This document shows positions 1 through 6,563 of a DNA stretch of 25,828 bases, piece by piece. The translations under genes were made by a program, and so were the position numbers. The notes under the pieces are model-generated. The model ran no database searches. It saw only the letters and a program-made list of their open reading frames with translations, and was not told the origin of the DNA. The DNA is from a virus: positions 1-25,828 of IMG/VR virus record IMGVR_UViG_3300034375_002511, one strand, 5' to 3'. The stretch's first letter is position 1. Each line of letters begins with the position of its first letter.

Positions 1-94
1 AGATTACTACAAAGAACAAGATTTAGAATTTGTAAAATTTGCAAGAAAAGCATTAGCAGATGGCGAAACAGTCATCTACGAATGTAGTTGGTAA
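1..94 (+). CDS. C-terminal end of an unidentified protein (partial)
   Basis: An open frame enters from the left edge (first full codon at base 2) and ends at TAA 92-94. It gives about 30 residues ending in VIYECSW, rich in acidic and lysine residues and without a recognisable motif. It is in the same direction as the early genes that follow and is separated from them by about 100 bp containing a structured element. The function cannot be judged from this fragment. Confidence 0.6.
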   Translation, partial: DYYKEQDLEFVKFARKALADGETVIYECSW

Positions 95-106
95 TGTAAC
101 TTATTG

Positions 107-172
107 TCCCCTAGTGTCGGCCTAGTATGTCGTAACGGTGTATAAATCTAGATGGTAAACACGGCTAGGGGA
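107..172 (+). other. Structured intergenic element with 8-bp inverted repeat
   Basis: The 97-nt gap between the partial gene and the next start holds a perfect 8-bp inverted repeat, TCCCCTAG (107-114) and CTAGGGGA (165-172), enclosing 50 nt. CTAG occurs four times inside the element (111-114, 122-125, 148-151, 165-168) and GTGT/ACAC can pair inside the outer stem. The element ends 20 nt before the ATG of the next gene and just upstream of its AGGAG site. It is not a tRNA (66 nt, no T-loop). It could be a leader structure, a processing site or a promoter hairpin; the sequence does not decide. Confidence 0.5.
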
Positions 173-191
173 TGATAAAATAGGAGAATAT

Positions 192-425
192 ATGACATAC
201 GATGAAAATAACAATCCTTTAAAGTTTGAAGAAAGCTTTGAAGAACGATTAAACAATCATAAAAATGTAGACCCTTGGAGTGAAGAGGGTATAGAAGAAC
301 GTGAAGAGTTCTACAAACTATATGGTAGAGGTTGGTTTTGGTTTACAGACACAGGGTTTGTTCCAAAATATGCTGATAGTTGGACAGAACAATTTAGAGT
401 AAAGGATATAGATGGAAACGAATAA
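192..425 (+). CDS. Small acidic protein of unknown function
   Basis: The gene encodes 77 residues. AGGAG at 182-186 lies 5 nt before the ATG, giving a clear start. The protein is acidic and rich in aromatic residues in its second half (GWFWF, then WTEQF). It has no membrane segment or signal peptide and I recognise no family. It is the first complete gene of the + strand block and overlaps the next gene by 14 bp. Position and size suit an early host-interaction gene, but that is only inference from context. Confidence 0.75.
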   Translation: MTYDENNNPLKFEESFEERLNNHKNVDPWSEEGIEEREEFYKLYGRGWFWFTDTGFVPKYADSWTEQFRVKDIDGNE

Positions 426-669
426 AAAAGATATGGATGATATGTGGGTATGTGATTATTGTGGTTCAGAAGAAGTAGACGAAAAAGCGTGGGTCAATAT
501 GAACACCCTTGAAGTTACAGATTGTATTGAAGGTACTACATACTGGTGTAATAATTGTAATGATGAAGTAGCACCATTAACATACCTTGAATGGCAAGAA
601 AAAATTGCCGAAGAATGCGGAGGCAATAAAGATAAATATCATGAAATAATGGATGGGAGTAGAATGTGA
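412..669 (+). CDS. Small zinc-ribbon protein
   Basis: The gene encodes 85 residues with two CxxC pairs, C14-D-Y-C17 and C46-N-N-C49, spaced as in zinc ribbons, so it very likely binds one zinc ion. A fifth cysteine (C38) lies between the pairs. The rest is acidic. AAAGGA at 401-406 sits 5 nt before the ATG, and the start lies inside the end of the preceding gene. Zinc ribbons in phage early genes often bind nucleic acid or host transcription proteins; which applies here is unknown. Confidence 0.8.
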   Translation: METNKKDMDDMWVCDYCGSEEVDEKAWVNMNTLEVTDCIEGTTYWCNNCNDEVAPLTYLEWQEKIAEECGGNKDKYHEIMDGSRM

Positions 670-878
670 GAAACAATATAACAAACGATAAAGATAAACT
701 AGATGCTAGTATAAAGATAGATATATATTATTCTTTTGACGAAGAAGGTGGATACTATCTAGATACTGATAGTATAACAGCAGAGTTTGAAGAAAAACTG
801 TCTGAAATAGAAGATGATATATCAAATCTTAATCATGAACGTAATGAACATTTAAGAACAAAGCACATGGAGGGCTAA
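666..878 (+). CDS. Small acidic protein of unknown function
   Basis: The gene encodes 70 residues and starts with GTG in a GTGA overlap with the preceding stop. GGGAG at 655-659 supports this start. The protein is acidic, with a predicted helical, possibly coiled-coil stretch in its second half (EFEEKLSEIEDDISNLNHER). No cysteines or membrane segments are seen and no family is recognised. The stop abuts the next start directly, suggesting coupled translation. Confidence 0.7.
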   Translation: MRNNITNDKDKLDASIKIDIYYSFDEEGGYYLDTDSITAEFEEKLSEIEDDISNLNHERNEHLRTKHMEG

Positions 879-1139
879 ATGAAAAAAGACGCACTAAGAC
901 CAGGTAGTGGTAAAGAACACACAAGAGGATTATCTAAATCAGATTATGCAATTGCAAGAAATCTAATAAATAAAGGTTTAGTAACCGAACAACAGTTAAT
1001 AGATGCTGGTAAAATGCTACCATCAAAAGGTAGAGGTAAACCAGGTTCAGGAGCAAGAGAATGGTTACTTGAAGCAGTAAAACCTAAACAATCAGAAGTA
1101 AAGTTTACTATGGACCTAAATGAAGGTGTTGATTTATGA
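879..1139 (+). CDS. Small basic protein of unknown function
   Basis: The gene encodes 86 residues and is preceded by GGAGG at 869-873, 5 nt from the ATG. The N-terminal half is basic with two Gly-rich stretches (RPGSGKEH and KGRGKPGSGAREW) flanking a predicted helix-turn-helix-like region around residues 20-45. That could fit DNA or RNA binding, but I cannot assign it to a family. It overlaps the next gene by ATGA at 1136-1139. Confidence 0.7.
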   Translation: MKKDALRPGSGKEHTRGLSKSDYAIARNLINKGLVTEQQLIDAGKMLPSKGRGKPGSGAREWLLEAVKPKQSEVKFTMDLNEGVDL

Positions 1140-1291
1140 GCAAAGTAACTGACAAAGAATGTATAGAGGCAATAGACTACTTTATCAATATGGATATGAT
1201 AAATAATGGAATGAAAAGTGATGAAAGACATTATTGTGCAATATTAATAAAAAGAGTAGTAGAAACATTGGAGGTTCCAAATGGAAAATAA
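1136..1291 (+). CDS. 51-residue protein of unknown function
   Basis: An open frame of 51 codons begins at ATG 1136-1138 in an ATGA overlap with the preceding stop and ends at TAA 1289-1291, overlapping the following gene by 11 bp. The product is predicted helical with two cysteines and several methionines (YFINMDMINNGM) and no known motif. The overlaps at both ends and the lack of any other gene in this gap support it as a real gene in the coupled series. Confidence 0.65.
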   Translation: MSKVTDKECIEAIDYFINMDMINNGMKSDERHYCAILIKRVVETLEVPNGK

Positions 1292-1658
1292 CACAAGAAT
1301 AATAACCAACATACAAAACACTTTGAAAATGGTGCGTGAACAGCTTGATGCTGAAAATGAAGTACCAAAAAGAACAAAGTATACATCATTACTGATTGAT
1401 GACATTGGTCAACGATTAGATATTGGTGCTAAAAAATATGGTATGCAAGTACCAATAGAAGAATCAGATGGTAGGATATTTACACAAGAAGCATACGAAG
1501 AGTTATGTGATGCTATTGTGTATCTATCTTCTATTGCATTGAATCTTGTTAGTAAAGCAACAGATGATAATGAACGATATCACGCACATATGATGGGTAA
1601 TATATTGTTTAATACTTGTTATCAAACAATTAAATATATGGAGTTGATATATGAATAA
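1281..1658 (+). CDS. MazG-like all-alpha NTP pyrophosphatase-type protein (putative)
   Basis: The gene encodes 125 residues, predicted mostly helical. The stretch around residues 45-85 has RLDIGAKKYG followed by EAYEELCDAIVYL. The E73-E74-x-x-D77 pattern with a following hydrophobic helix resembles the second metal-binding helix of MazG-type and phage MazG-like NTP pyrophosphatases, and phage homologues often carry a GA(x)KYG stretch. Members remove house-cleaning or signalling nucleotides. The first ExxE motif is less clear (E70/E73), so activity is uncertain. GGAGG at 1270-1274 supports the start. It overlaps the next gene by 8 bp. Confidence 0.5.
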   Translation: MENNTRIITNIQNTLKMVREQLDAENEVPKRTKYTSLLIDDIGQRLDIGAKKYGMQVPIEESDGRIFTQEAYEELCDAIVYLSSIALNLVSKATDDNERYHAHMMGNILFNTCYQTIKYMELIYE

Positions 1659-1875
1659 GAAAAAATCAGATATAATGCTTGCAGAAGCACAACAGTTTGT
1701 AATGAAGCGAATAGAATCCCTATCATTAGAAGATGGTAGGGATTATTATGTAGAGCCTAAACTTATAACAGAATGGGCTTACTATGTAAAACTAGCATGG
1801 GAAAAAAACAAACTAGTTAGGTCATGGGATAAATCATATATGGATGATAAACCTTTGGGATTGCCCAGAGAATAG
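1651..1875 (+). CDS. Small protein of unknown function
   Basis: The gene encodes 74 residues starting 8 bp inside the preceding gene, with GGAG at 1640-1643. The protein is charged and rich in Trp and Tyr in its C-terminal half (WAYYVKLAW). No family is recognised. The DNA within this gene carries a strong 12-bp hairpin (listed separately), which constrains several codons. Confidence 0.65.
   Translation: MNKKKSDIMLAEAQQFVMKRIESLSLEDGRDYYVEPKLITEWAYYVKLAWEKNKLVRSWDKSYMDDKPLGLPRE
1715..1744 (+). other. 12-bp hairpin inside a coding region
   Basis: Bases 1715-1726 pair with 1733-1744 (11 Watson-Crick pairs and one G-U) around a 6-nt loop, TAGAAG. The structure lies inside the 74-residue gene and is not followed by a T-run, so it does not look like a terminator. 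It would be a stable mRNA structure, possibly a processing or translation-control site. Confidence 0.55.
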
Positions 1876-1942
1876 TTTTTATCATTTTGATTTTTTAATT
1901 TATTTCATTATATTAAAGTTCAAAATAAGGAGAAAAATAAAT

Positions 1943-2512
1943 ATGAAATTTAAAGGTAAAGAATATACCGAAGTAAAAGATAGAATCATCGCATTCGCAG
2001 ATGAATTTCCAGAATCAACTATTGAAACAGAATTGCTAAATGTAAATCAAATTGTAGATACACCAACAGGTGAATCTTGCAATGAATATGTTATTAAAGC
2101 AATAGTTAGACCAAACCCTGTACAACAACCAGAATGGTTTTATGTTGGTCATGCAGCAGAGCGTGATAACACAGGATTTGTAAACAAAACATCAGCATTA
2201 GAAAATGGTGAAACATCAGCAGTAGGTCGTGCATTAGCATTTGCAGGATTTGGTGGTGACTTTTCTATTGCTAGTAAAGAAGAAGTAGACAATGCAAAAG
2301 CTAAACAAAAAGCTATTAATCCAACAGTAGCATCATTATCAGCTATGGATAAAGCAGCAAAATTAGCTAACGATGCTAAACAACTTCCAGAAGAAGACTA
2401 CTTACGTTATAAACAAAAACGTCAAGCAGGATTCTTTGATACAAAACTTAAAGTAAGTCAAAGTACAGAATACTTTGAATCGTTAATCCCTAAACAGAAA
2501 GAGGCTAAATAA
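1943..2512 (+). CDS. ERF/Sak-like single-strand annealing recombinase (putative)
   Basis: The gene encodes 189 residues. The start at 1943 is chosen because AAGGAG lies just upstream (from about 1927); the frame stays open to 1844 but that extension has no good ribosome site and an atypical hydrophobic stretch. The segment at residues 80-118 has the pattern NKTSALENGETSAVGRALA followed by SIASKEEVDNA. The xETSAxGRALAxxG and (A)SxEEVxNA signatures are typical of ERF-superfamily annealing proteins. Such proteins load on single strands and promote annealing in phage recombination and repair. It lies directly before the SSB and primase-helicase genes, and its stop overlaps the SSB start (TAATG). 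Confidence 0.7.
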   Translation: MKFKGKEYTEVKDRIIAFADEFPESTIETELLNVNQIVDTPTGESCNEYVIKAIVRPNPVQQPEWFYVGHAAERDNTGFVNKTSALENGETSAVGRALAFAGFGGDFSIASKEEVDNAKAKQKAINPTVASLSAMDKAAKLANDAKQLPEEDYLRYKQKRQAGFFDTKLKVSQSTEYFESLIPKQKEAK

Positions 2513-3057
2513 TGGCTATAACAGGTACAAGAAAACCTAGTACATCAACATCAGGTGAAAAGAAAAACTATTTTGTAAACAATGTTACTATTGATAGTGC
2601 AGAACAAGTTGAATCACCTTATCATGATGCAAGTGTTCATTTGAAATTGACTGATACCAGCAATGGATACAATTATAATTTATTTGTAAATCAGAATTTT
2701 GAAAAAGACACAGCAGGCGTAGTTACAGAACTTAAATACCCTGATAATCTAAATTTACTTTACGTAAACACAGGTACAGATATTGCTGTATCAGATGCTG
2801 GTGAAGTAGACTTAACACCATTGATTGGTAAAGAGATTGCAGTTATTAATTATCTTTCAAATGGTAAATACAAAAAACAAATTTGGCAAAAAGTCGGTAG
2901 TGTCGATGGACACATGGAACTTAGAGCTGAGTTTGAAAAGTCAGTAGAAGCTGGATATCCAAAAGATTTTATTGGATATGGAGCAGAAGAAGTATCTGAC
3001 TTAAAAGCTGAAATGATGAAAGCGGCTAAACCATCAAGTGATGGACTGCCATTCTAA
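2512..3057 (+). CDS. Single-stranded DNA-binding protein (SSB-like)
   Basis: The gene encodes 181 residues. The first 130 or so are beta-rich with alternating aromatics, as expected for an OB fold, and the tail ends in SSDGLPF. That matches the conserved acidic/hydrophobic tip (DxxPF type) used by bacterial and phage SSBs to recruit partner enzymes. It would coat single-stranded DNA made by the neighbouring helicase and hand it to the annealing protein encoded just upstream. GAGG at 2501-2504 and a TAATG overlap set the start. The body is too divergent to place in a named SSB subfamily by eye. Confidence 0.7.
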   Translation: MAITGTRKPSTSTSGEKKNYFVNNVTIDSAEQVESPYHDASVHLKLTDTSNGYNYNLFVNQNFEKDTAGVVTELKYPDNLNLLYVNTGTDIAVSDAGEVDLTPLIGKEIAVINYLSNGKYKKQIWQKVGSVDGHMELRAEFEKSVEAGYPKDFIGYGAEEVSDLKAEMMKAAKPSSDGLPF

Positions 3058-3323
3058 TGACAGCAGAAAAAATCATTATTAAATGGTTGATTGGTGAGGC
3101 TAAATCTTCCGACCCTTGGTTTTATACATATGACTTTGAACAACGAGTTCCTATGTACGGAAGATTAGCACATCAAAAAGTACACACTGCAAGTACTTAC
3201 TCAAGAGCGTTTAGAAAGATTCGTGAAAGTAATACTTTAAGACGATATGGACTAACGCTAGAAGAAATAACACATAAAGATAATAAAGGTATAAAAGGAT
3301 GGAAAGTACTACTAGATTCGTAG
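3057..3323 (+). CDS. Small basic protein of unknown function, between SSB and primase-helicase
   Basis: The gene encodes 88 residues and begins in a TAATG overlap with the SSB gene. It is basic and has the feel of a winged-helix DNA binder: a helix around residues 38-58 (ASTYSRAFRKIRES), followed by a strand-rich end (GIKGWKVLLDS). This is a weak structural guess. The location inside the replication module suggests a role there. It overlaps the primase-helicase gene by 25 bp. Confidence 0.6.
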   Translation: MTAEKIIIKWLIGEAKSSDPWFYTYDFEQRVPMYGRLAHQKVHTASTYSRAFRKIRESNTLRRYGLTLEEITHKDNKGIKGWKVLLDS

Positions 3324-5104
3324 AATATGTAGAAAATGGATTATCTAATAGAAATCAAATTATTCCAGAAGAGATTTATTATCAGTCAGTAAAGACTACT
3401 GCGTTTTTGGAGAAAGAGTCATACGGTTCTTATTTTGTATACCCTTCCTCAATGTATGACTATGTCAAAACACATGGTAGTCTTAAAGGATATGAGGGGT
3501 TAGTCTATGTAAATAGGCTAATCCTTGATATCGATAAAAATGGATTGCAAAACGAAGAGCTATATGAACTAGTAAAAAATCATATAGGAGAACTAATAGA
3601 GTTTGGTATCAAAGAAACAGATATAAATCTTTGGTATAGTGGCACAGGATTTCACATCGAATTACTAGATGTGTTTGGATTTCAACCAGCAAAAAATGTT
3701 CACGAAAAAGTCAAACAAACATTTAATAAACACTTTGCTTTTGCAGATTCCATATATGATAAAACTAGGATTATAAGAAGTAATTGGTCTTACAATCCAA
3801 AATCTCAAACATACAAAATATATATTCCTATGAAGTATTTGGATGACTTGTCAATCAGTGATATTATTGATGCGGCTACATCTAAAGAGTCATATGAATA
3901 TTACACCAAAGAGTACGATGGATGGTTTGATGAACTAAATCAACCAAACAAAACTATTGAACCTTATTTACAAGAAAAAGTAATAGATGCGGCATTCGTT
4001 ATAAAGAAAGCTGTAAACAAAACAAGTGAAACAAATTCAGTAGTAACTTGTATGCAACACATATTTAACGAAGGTCCAATAGAAGGTTCAAGACACCAAA
4101 AAGCAATGCGTATGGCTTCTTCATATAGAAGAGCAGGTATGCCTTATTTAGCTACCTTAGCAGCATTGATGGAATGGAATGGTAATAGTATGGATGACAA
4201 TAGAATCATAAGAGTTGCTGATGCTATCTATGAAGGTAATTATCAGTATAGCTGCAATGATATTATAATGTCAGAGTATTGCGATAGCAAATGTATATAT
4301 TATAAAAACAAAAACTATACACTAGACATCAAAGGTATCGATGAACTAGAAGATGCATTTGCAGAATACATACAGAAAGACTTTGCTAAAAAGTCTATCA
4401 ATATGGCTAATATATTTTCAGGTGCTATGCCCTATGACTTTAAACCAGGAGAGCTTGTAGTATTTTCAGGTGATACAGGTATGGGTAAAACAGCATTTGT
4501 TCAAAATATAGTAGCAAAAGCTAAACGTGATACATTATTCTTATCATTGGAAATGAATGAATATCTAACATTTCGTAGGTTTGTACAGATTGTTACAAAG
4601 CAAACAAAAGAGTGGGTAAACAATAGTTATCTAAGTAATGAGAACACATCATTTAAAGAGTTGTTACAACACATTAAGATTATGACTATTCAACCTCAAA
4701 TAGATGCTGTTAAACGCATTGTAGCAGAACATCAACCAGCAGTGTTAGTAGTAGACACTACAGACGAACTACAGGTCGAAGGGTTCAGAAATGATATTCA
4801 AGAACAAAATATGAAAATTGATGCACTGAAAAACATTGCACAAAAATATAATACGTTAGTATTGGCTATACATCATATTAACAAAAGCTCAGCAAGTTCA
4901 GGACAACTAGGTATACACTCATTAAAAGGTTCATCTAATGTTGTACAAAAAGCAGACAAAGTTATTATGATTAAAGGTGCTGATAGAGAAGATACACATA
5001 GATTAGTTACATCTGTAAAATCTCGTGATGAAGCACCATTTGAAATGCTATCAAAGTTTCACTTTGAAACAATGACGTATGAAAGGATGGAATTAGATGC
5101 TTGA
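3299..5104 (+). CDS. AEP-type primase fused to DnaB/RecA-like replicative helicase
   Basis: The gene encodes 601 residues. The N-terminal part (about 60-180) matches archaeo-eukaryotic primase motifs: LILDID (D77, D79), SGTGFHIE (S114-G-x-G-x-H119) and a third acidic/basic stretch near D150-R160. A middle region has four cysteines (C251, C319, C328, C332) that may hold an iron-sulphur cluster or zinc. The C-terminal part (about 370-590) is a RecA-fold ATPase with Walker A GDTGMGKT (391-398), Walker B VLVVD (482-486), HHINK (525-529) and SLKGSSNVVQKADK, as in DnaB/gp4-type helicases. It should unwind the fork and make primers. No DNA polymerase is visible in the window. Confidence 0.88.
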   Translation: MESTTRFVEYVENGLSNRNQIIPEEIYYQSVKTTAFLEKESYGSYFVYPSSMYDYVKTHGSLKGYEGLVYVNRLILDIDKNGLQNEELYELVKNHIGELIEFGIKETDINLWYSGTGFHIELLDVFGFQPAKNVHEKVKQTFNKHFAFADSIYDKTRIIRSNWSYNPKSQTYKIYIPMKYLDDLSISDIIDAATSKESYEYYTKEYDGWFDELNQPNKTIEPYLQEKVIDAAFVIKKAVNKTSETNSVVTCMQHIFNEGPIEGSRHQKAMRMASSYRRAGMPYLATLAALMEWNGNSMDDNRIIRVADAIYEGNYQYSCNDIIMSEYCDSKCIYYKNKNYTLDIKGIDELEDAFAEYIQKDFAKKSINMANIFSGAMPYDFKPGELVVFSGDTGMGKTAFVQNIVAKAKRDTLFLSLEMNEYLTFRRFVQIVTKQTKEWVNNSYLSNENTSFKELLQHIKIMTIQPQIDAVKRIVAEHQPAVLVVDTTDELQVEGFRNDIQEQNMKIDALKNIAQKYNTLVLAIHHINKSSASSGQLGIHSLKGSSNVVQKADKVIMIKGADREDTHRLVTSVKSRDEAPFEMLSKFHFETMTYERMELDA

Positions 5105-5291
5105 TTATATAATTAAGTTCAATAACATGCAAGACGATGATAATATTATGCAGCAAGTAGTATTACTTAGCATATTTAAAGTTGGCGTATTTGCATCAAC
5201 AAAAAAGGGACAACACTTTTCTTTTAACTTAGGTGTTGGACCAGCGGAAATAGAATGGAGTTTTAGATTATGGCTCACAAAAACAAGATAA
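5097..5291 (+). CDS. Small protein of unknown function
   Basis: The gene encodes 64 residues. Its ATG overlaps the end of the primase-helicase gene by 8 bp and AGGA lies about 9 nt upstream. The middle is hydrophobic (VVLLSIFKVGVFAS) but short for a membrane span, and the end is aromatic and basic. No family is recognised. It overlaps the following nuclease gene by 22 bp. Confidence 0.6.
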   Translation: MLDYIIKFNNMQDDDNIMQQVVLLSIFKVGVFASTKKGQHFSFNLGVGPAEIEWSFRLWLTKTR

Positions 5292-5593
5292 GAGGTAACA
5301 ATCTTGAACGTGAAATCGTTAATCAATCCAAAGAGGAGGGGCTCTCTGCAAAGAGGGCCTATGCCTCAGATGGTAGGTCACTTGGTAAAAGTGAAGTGGT
5401 TGACGTAATCGTAGAGGATGTTACAATACAAGCTAAACGTAGAAAGAAGATAGCACAATGGTTATATCCAGATTACCATGGCGATGATGTGGATGCTGTT
5501 GTAACACGTATGGATAGAAAAGAAGCGTTAATCGTTTTACCATTGTCTACTTGGATAAAAATGATGAAGGAACTAAAAGATGCAAATAAATAA
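5270..5593 (+). CDS. Hjc-like PD-(D/E)XK nuclease (putative)
   Basis: The gene encodes 107 residues. Its layout resembles archaeal/phage Holliday-junction resolvase-type nucleases: an N-terminal RGNNLEREIV helix with E13/E15, a basic AKRAYASDG stretch, then VVDVIVED with D45 and VTIQAKRR with K56. In the classical motif the residue two before the lysine is Glu; here it is Gln (Q54), a variant I associate with some phage families. It would cut branched or recombining DNA, fitting its place after the annealing, SSB and primase-helicase genes. A GNRA-loop hairpin lies in its coding DNA. Confidence 0.65.
   Translation: MAHKNKIRGNNLEREIVNQSKEEGLSAKRAYASDGRSLGKSEVVDVIVEDVTIQAKRRKKIAQWLYPDYHGDDVDAVVTRMDRKEALIVLPLSTWIKMMKELKDANK
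5340..5359 (+). other. GNRA-type hairpin inside the nuclease gene
   Basis: Bases 5340-5347 pair with 5352-5359 (8 bp including one G-U) around the tetraloop GCAA. GNRA loops are exceptionally stable in RNA. The hairpin is within coding sequence and no T-run follows, so termination is unlikely. It may be a processing or regulatory structure, or chance. Confidence 0.45.
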
Positions 5594-5747
5594 ACAAGAA
5601 ATGGAAGCAATTATTTCATTAGCTAAAAAGATTATAGAACATCAATCTGAAGAAAAATGGAATAAACAAATAAGACAATCTGAAGAAGTAATAGACTCTG
5701 TGGATAATCAACCAAGAGTAGGAAACTGTGAGTGTTGCGATGACTAA
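5580..5747 (+). CDS. 55-residue protein of unknown function with C-terminal Cys cluster
   Basis: The frame opens at ATG 5580-5582, 14 bp before the end of the nuclease gene, and closes at TAA 5745-5747. AAGGA at 5567-5571 supports the start. The product is helical and charged, and ends in NCECCDD, three cysteines in four residues, which may bind metal or be modified. It overlaps the next small gene by 8 bp. The function is unknown. Confidence 0.6.
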   Translation: MQINKQEMEAIISLAKKIIEHQSEEKWNKQIRQSEEVIDSVDNQPRVGNCECCDD

Positions 5748-5883
5748 GTTTACCAATGAAGAACTTTTGATTATTAGGTCTGCATTGCTTAACTTTAAAA
5801 ACGCACCATTCGTTTCAGATGGTGAGCGTGTAGTTATATCCGATATTATAAAAAAGATATACAATACGTTATTTGAAAAATAG
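5740..5883 (+). CDS. 47-residue protein of unknown function
   Basis: The frame runs from ATG 5740-5742 to TAG 5881-5883 and overlaps the preceding gene by 8 bp. The product is predicted helical (TNEELLIIRSALLNF, then SDIIKKIYNTLFEK) with no recognised motif. It is the last gene before a 118-bp structured gap. Confidence 0.55.
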   Translation: MTKFTNEELLIIRSALLNFKNAPFVSDGERVVISDIIKKIYNTLFEK

Positions 5884-5884
5884 T

Positions 5885-5987
5885 TTGTTGCCTGGATTTC
5901 AAATACTTTGGTTGGCTACTAAAACAAGTAATACATTAGTCCGTATTATTTCGTATTTGGTATTTGGAGATTATTACCAGGCAACAA
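5885..5987 (+). other. Structured non-coding element with nested inverted repeats
   Basis: The 118-bp gap between two small genes holds a perfect 11-bp inverted repeat, TTGTTGCCTGG (5885-5895) and CCAGGCAACAA (5977-5987). Inside it CAAATAC (5900-5906) can pair with either of two tandem GTATTTG copies (5953-5959, 5960-5966), and ACTAA (5918-5922) with TTAGT (5936-5940). Three nested stems suggest a folded leader or small RNA. It ends about 15 nt before the start at 6002, with GGAGG just after it. The alternative pairing could allow two states. No known RNA class is recognised. Confidence 0.5.
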
Positions 5988-6001
5988 TACATGGAGGAAA
6001 C

Positions 6002-6196
6002 ATGGCAGATGAAATAAATGTAAGTATAAATGAACAAGGCCAAGTTCAAATATTTAAGAATGAGCATGGAACATTTTATTTATACAATGTAGACTTTTTA
6101 CCTAACGGTAAGGTAGATGTTGAAAAAGCAGCACAAACAGCAAGATTTCATATGAATAAGTTAAATAAGAAGTCCAAAACAAACGATGAAATATAA
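6002..6196 (+). CDS. Small protein of unknown function
   Basis: The gene encodes 64 residues starting at ATG 6002-6004, chosen because GGAGG lies at about 5994-5998; the frame is open further upstream but would run through the structured element. The product has a strand-rich first half (VSINEQGQVQIFKNEHGTFYLYNV) and a basic helical end. No family is recognised. It overlaps the next gene by 11 bp. Confidence 0.65.
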   Translation: MADEINVSINEQGQVQIFKNEHGTFYLYNVDFLPNGKVDVEKAAQTARFHMNKLNKKSKTNDEI

Positions 6197-6563
6197 TTCT
6201 GACTTTCAATATGATTTAAAGTTTGGTCAAGAAGGTGAGACTGAAATAGCAAAATTATTAAATGATTCTGAGATTGAAGTTAAACGTGATAGACAAACAC
6301 AACAAACAGGCAATGTATATATAGAATATGAGTCTAGAGGCAAGCCATCAGGTATTGCTACTACAAAAGCTAGTAAATGGGCATACATATTGCAAGATGG
6401 TTGCATACTAATTGTTGATACAGAATTATTAAAAAAAGCATTACGATATCTGATTAAAGCTAAGCTATGTATAAAAGATATGCAAGGCGGTGATAACAAT
6501 ACATCTTTGGGTGTATTAGTAAATGTGGAAAGACTAATGGAAGGAATAAGAAAGGTACGATGA
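6186..6563 (+). CDS. PD-(D/E)XK-like phage nuclease (putative)
   Basis: The gene encodes 125 residues. It has an N-terminal helix with GQEGETEIAKLL (E17, E20), then EVKRDRQ (E31-x-K33, D35) and TGNVYIEYESRGKPSGI with E47, followed by a KASKWAYIL helix. Phage proteins with an E-V-K-x-D...GN-(I/V)-x-(I/V)-E pattern and a following SGI...A..W segment are generally regarded as restriction-endonuclease-fold nucleases. The target is unknown; host DNA breakdown or recombination would fit. It starts inside the preceding gene and shares an ATGA overlap with the next. Confidence 0.6.
   Translation: MKYNSDFQYDLKFGQEGETEIAKLLNDSEIEVKRDRQTQQTGNVYIEYESRGKPSGIATTKASKWAYILQDGCILIVDTELLKKALRYLIKAKLCIKDMQGGDNNTSLGVLVNVERLMEGIRKVR

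Noticed and set aside
107-172. Possible tRNA because of an acceptor-like 7-8 bp stem
   Set aside because: The element is 66 nt, shorter than a normal tRNA, with no GTTC-type T-loop, no convincing D and anticodon stems and no CCA.
944-1231. 95-residue open frame on the - strand
   Set aside because: It is antisense to two coupled + strand genes, has a Cys/Phe/Ser composition typical of shadow frames and lacks a ribosome site.
1844-1942. N-terminal extension of the annealing-protein gene
   Set aside because: The open frame continues upstream of 1943, but the extension is Phe/Ile-rich and unlike the rest, overlaps the preceding gene, and the strong AAGGAG site points to 1943.
5885-5987. Possible long-variable-arm tRNA (Ser/Leu type)
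   Set aside because: The outer stem is 11 bp and no T-loop consensus lies next to the 3' strand; internal stems do not form a cloverleaf.
5873-6001. N-terminal extension of the 64-residue gene through the structured gap
   Set aside because: It would code through the nested inverted repeats with atypical composition, while GGAGG lies just before the start at 6002.
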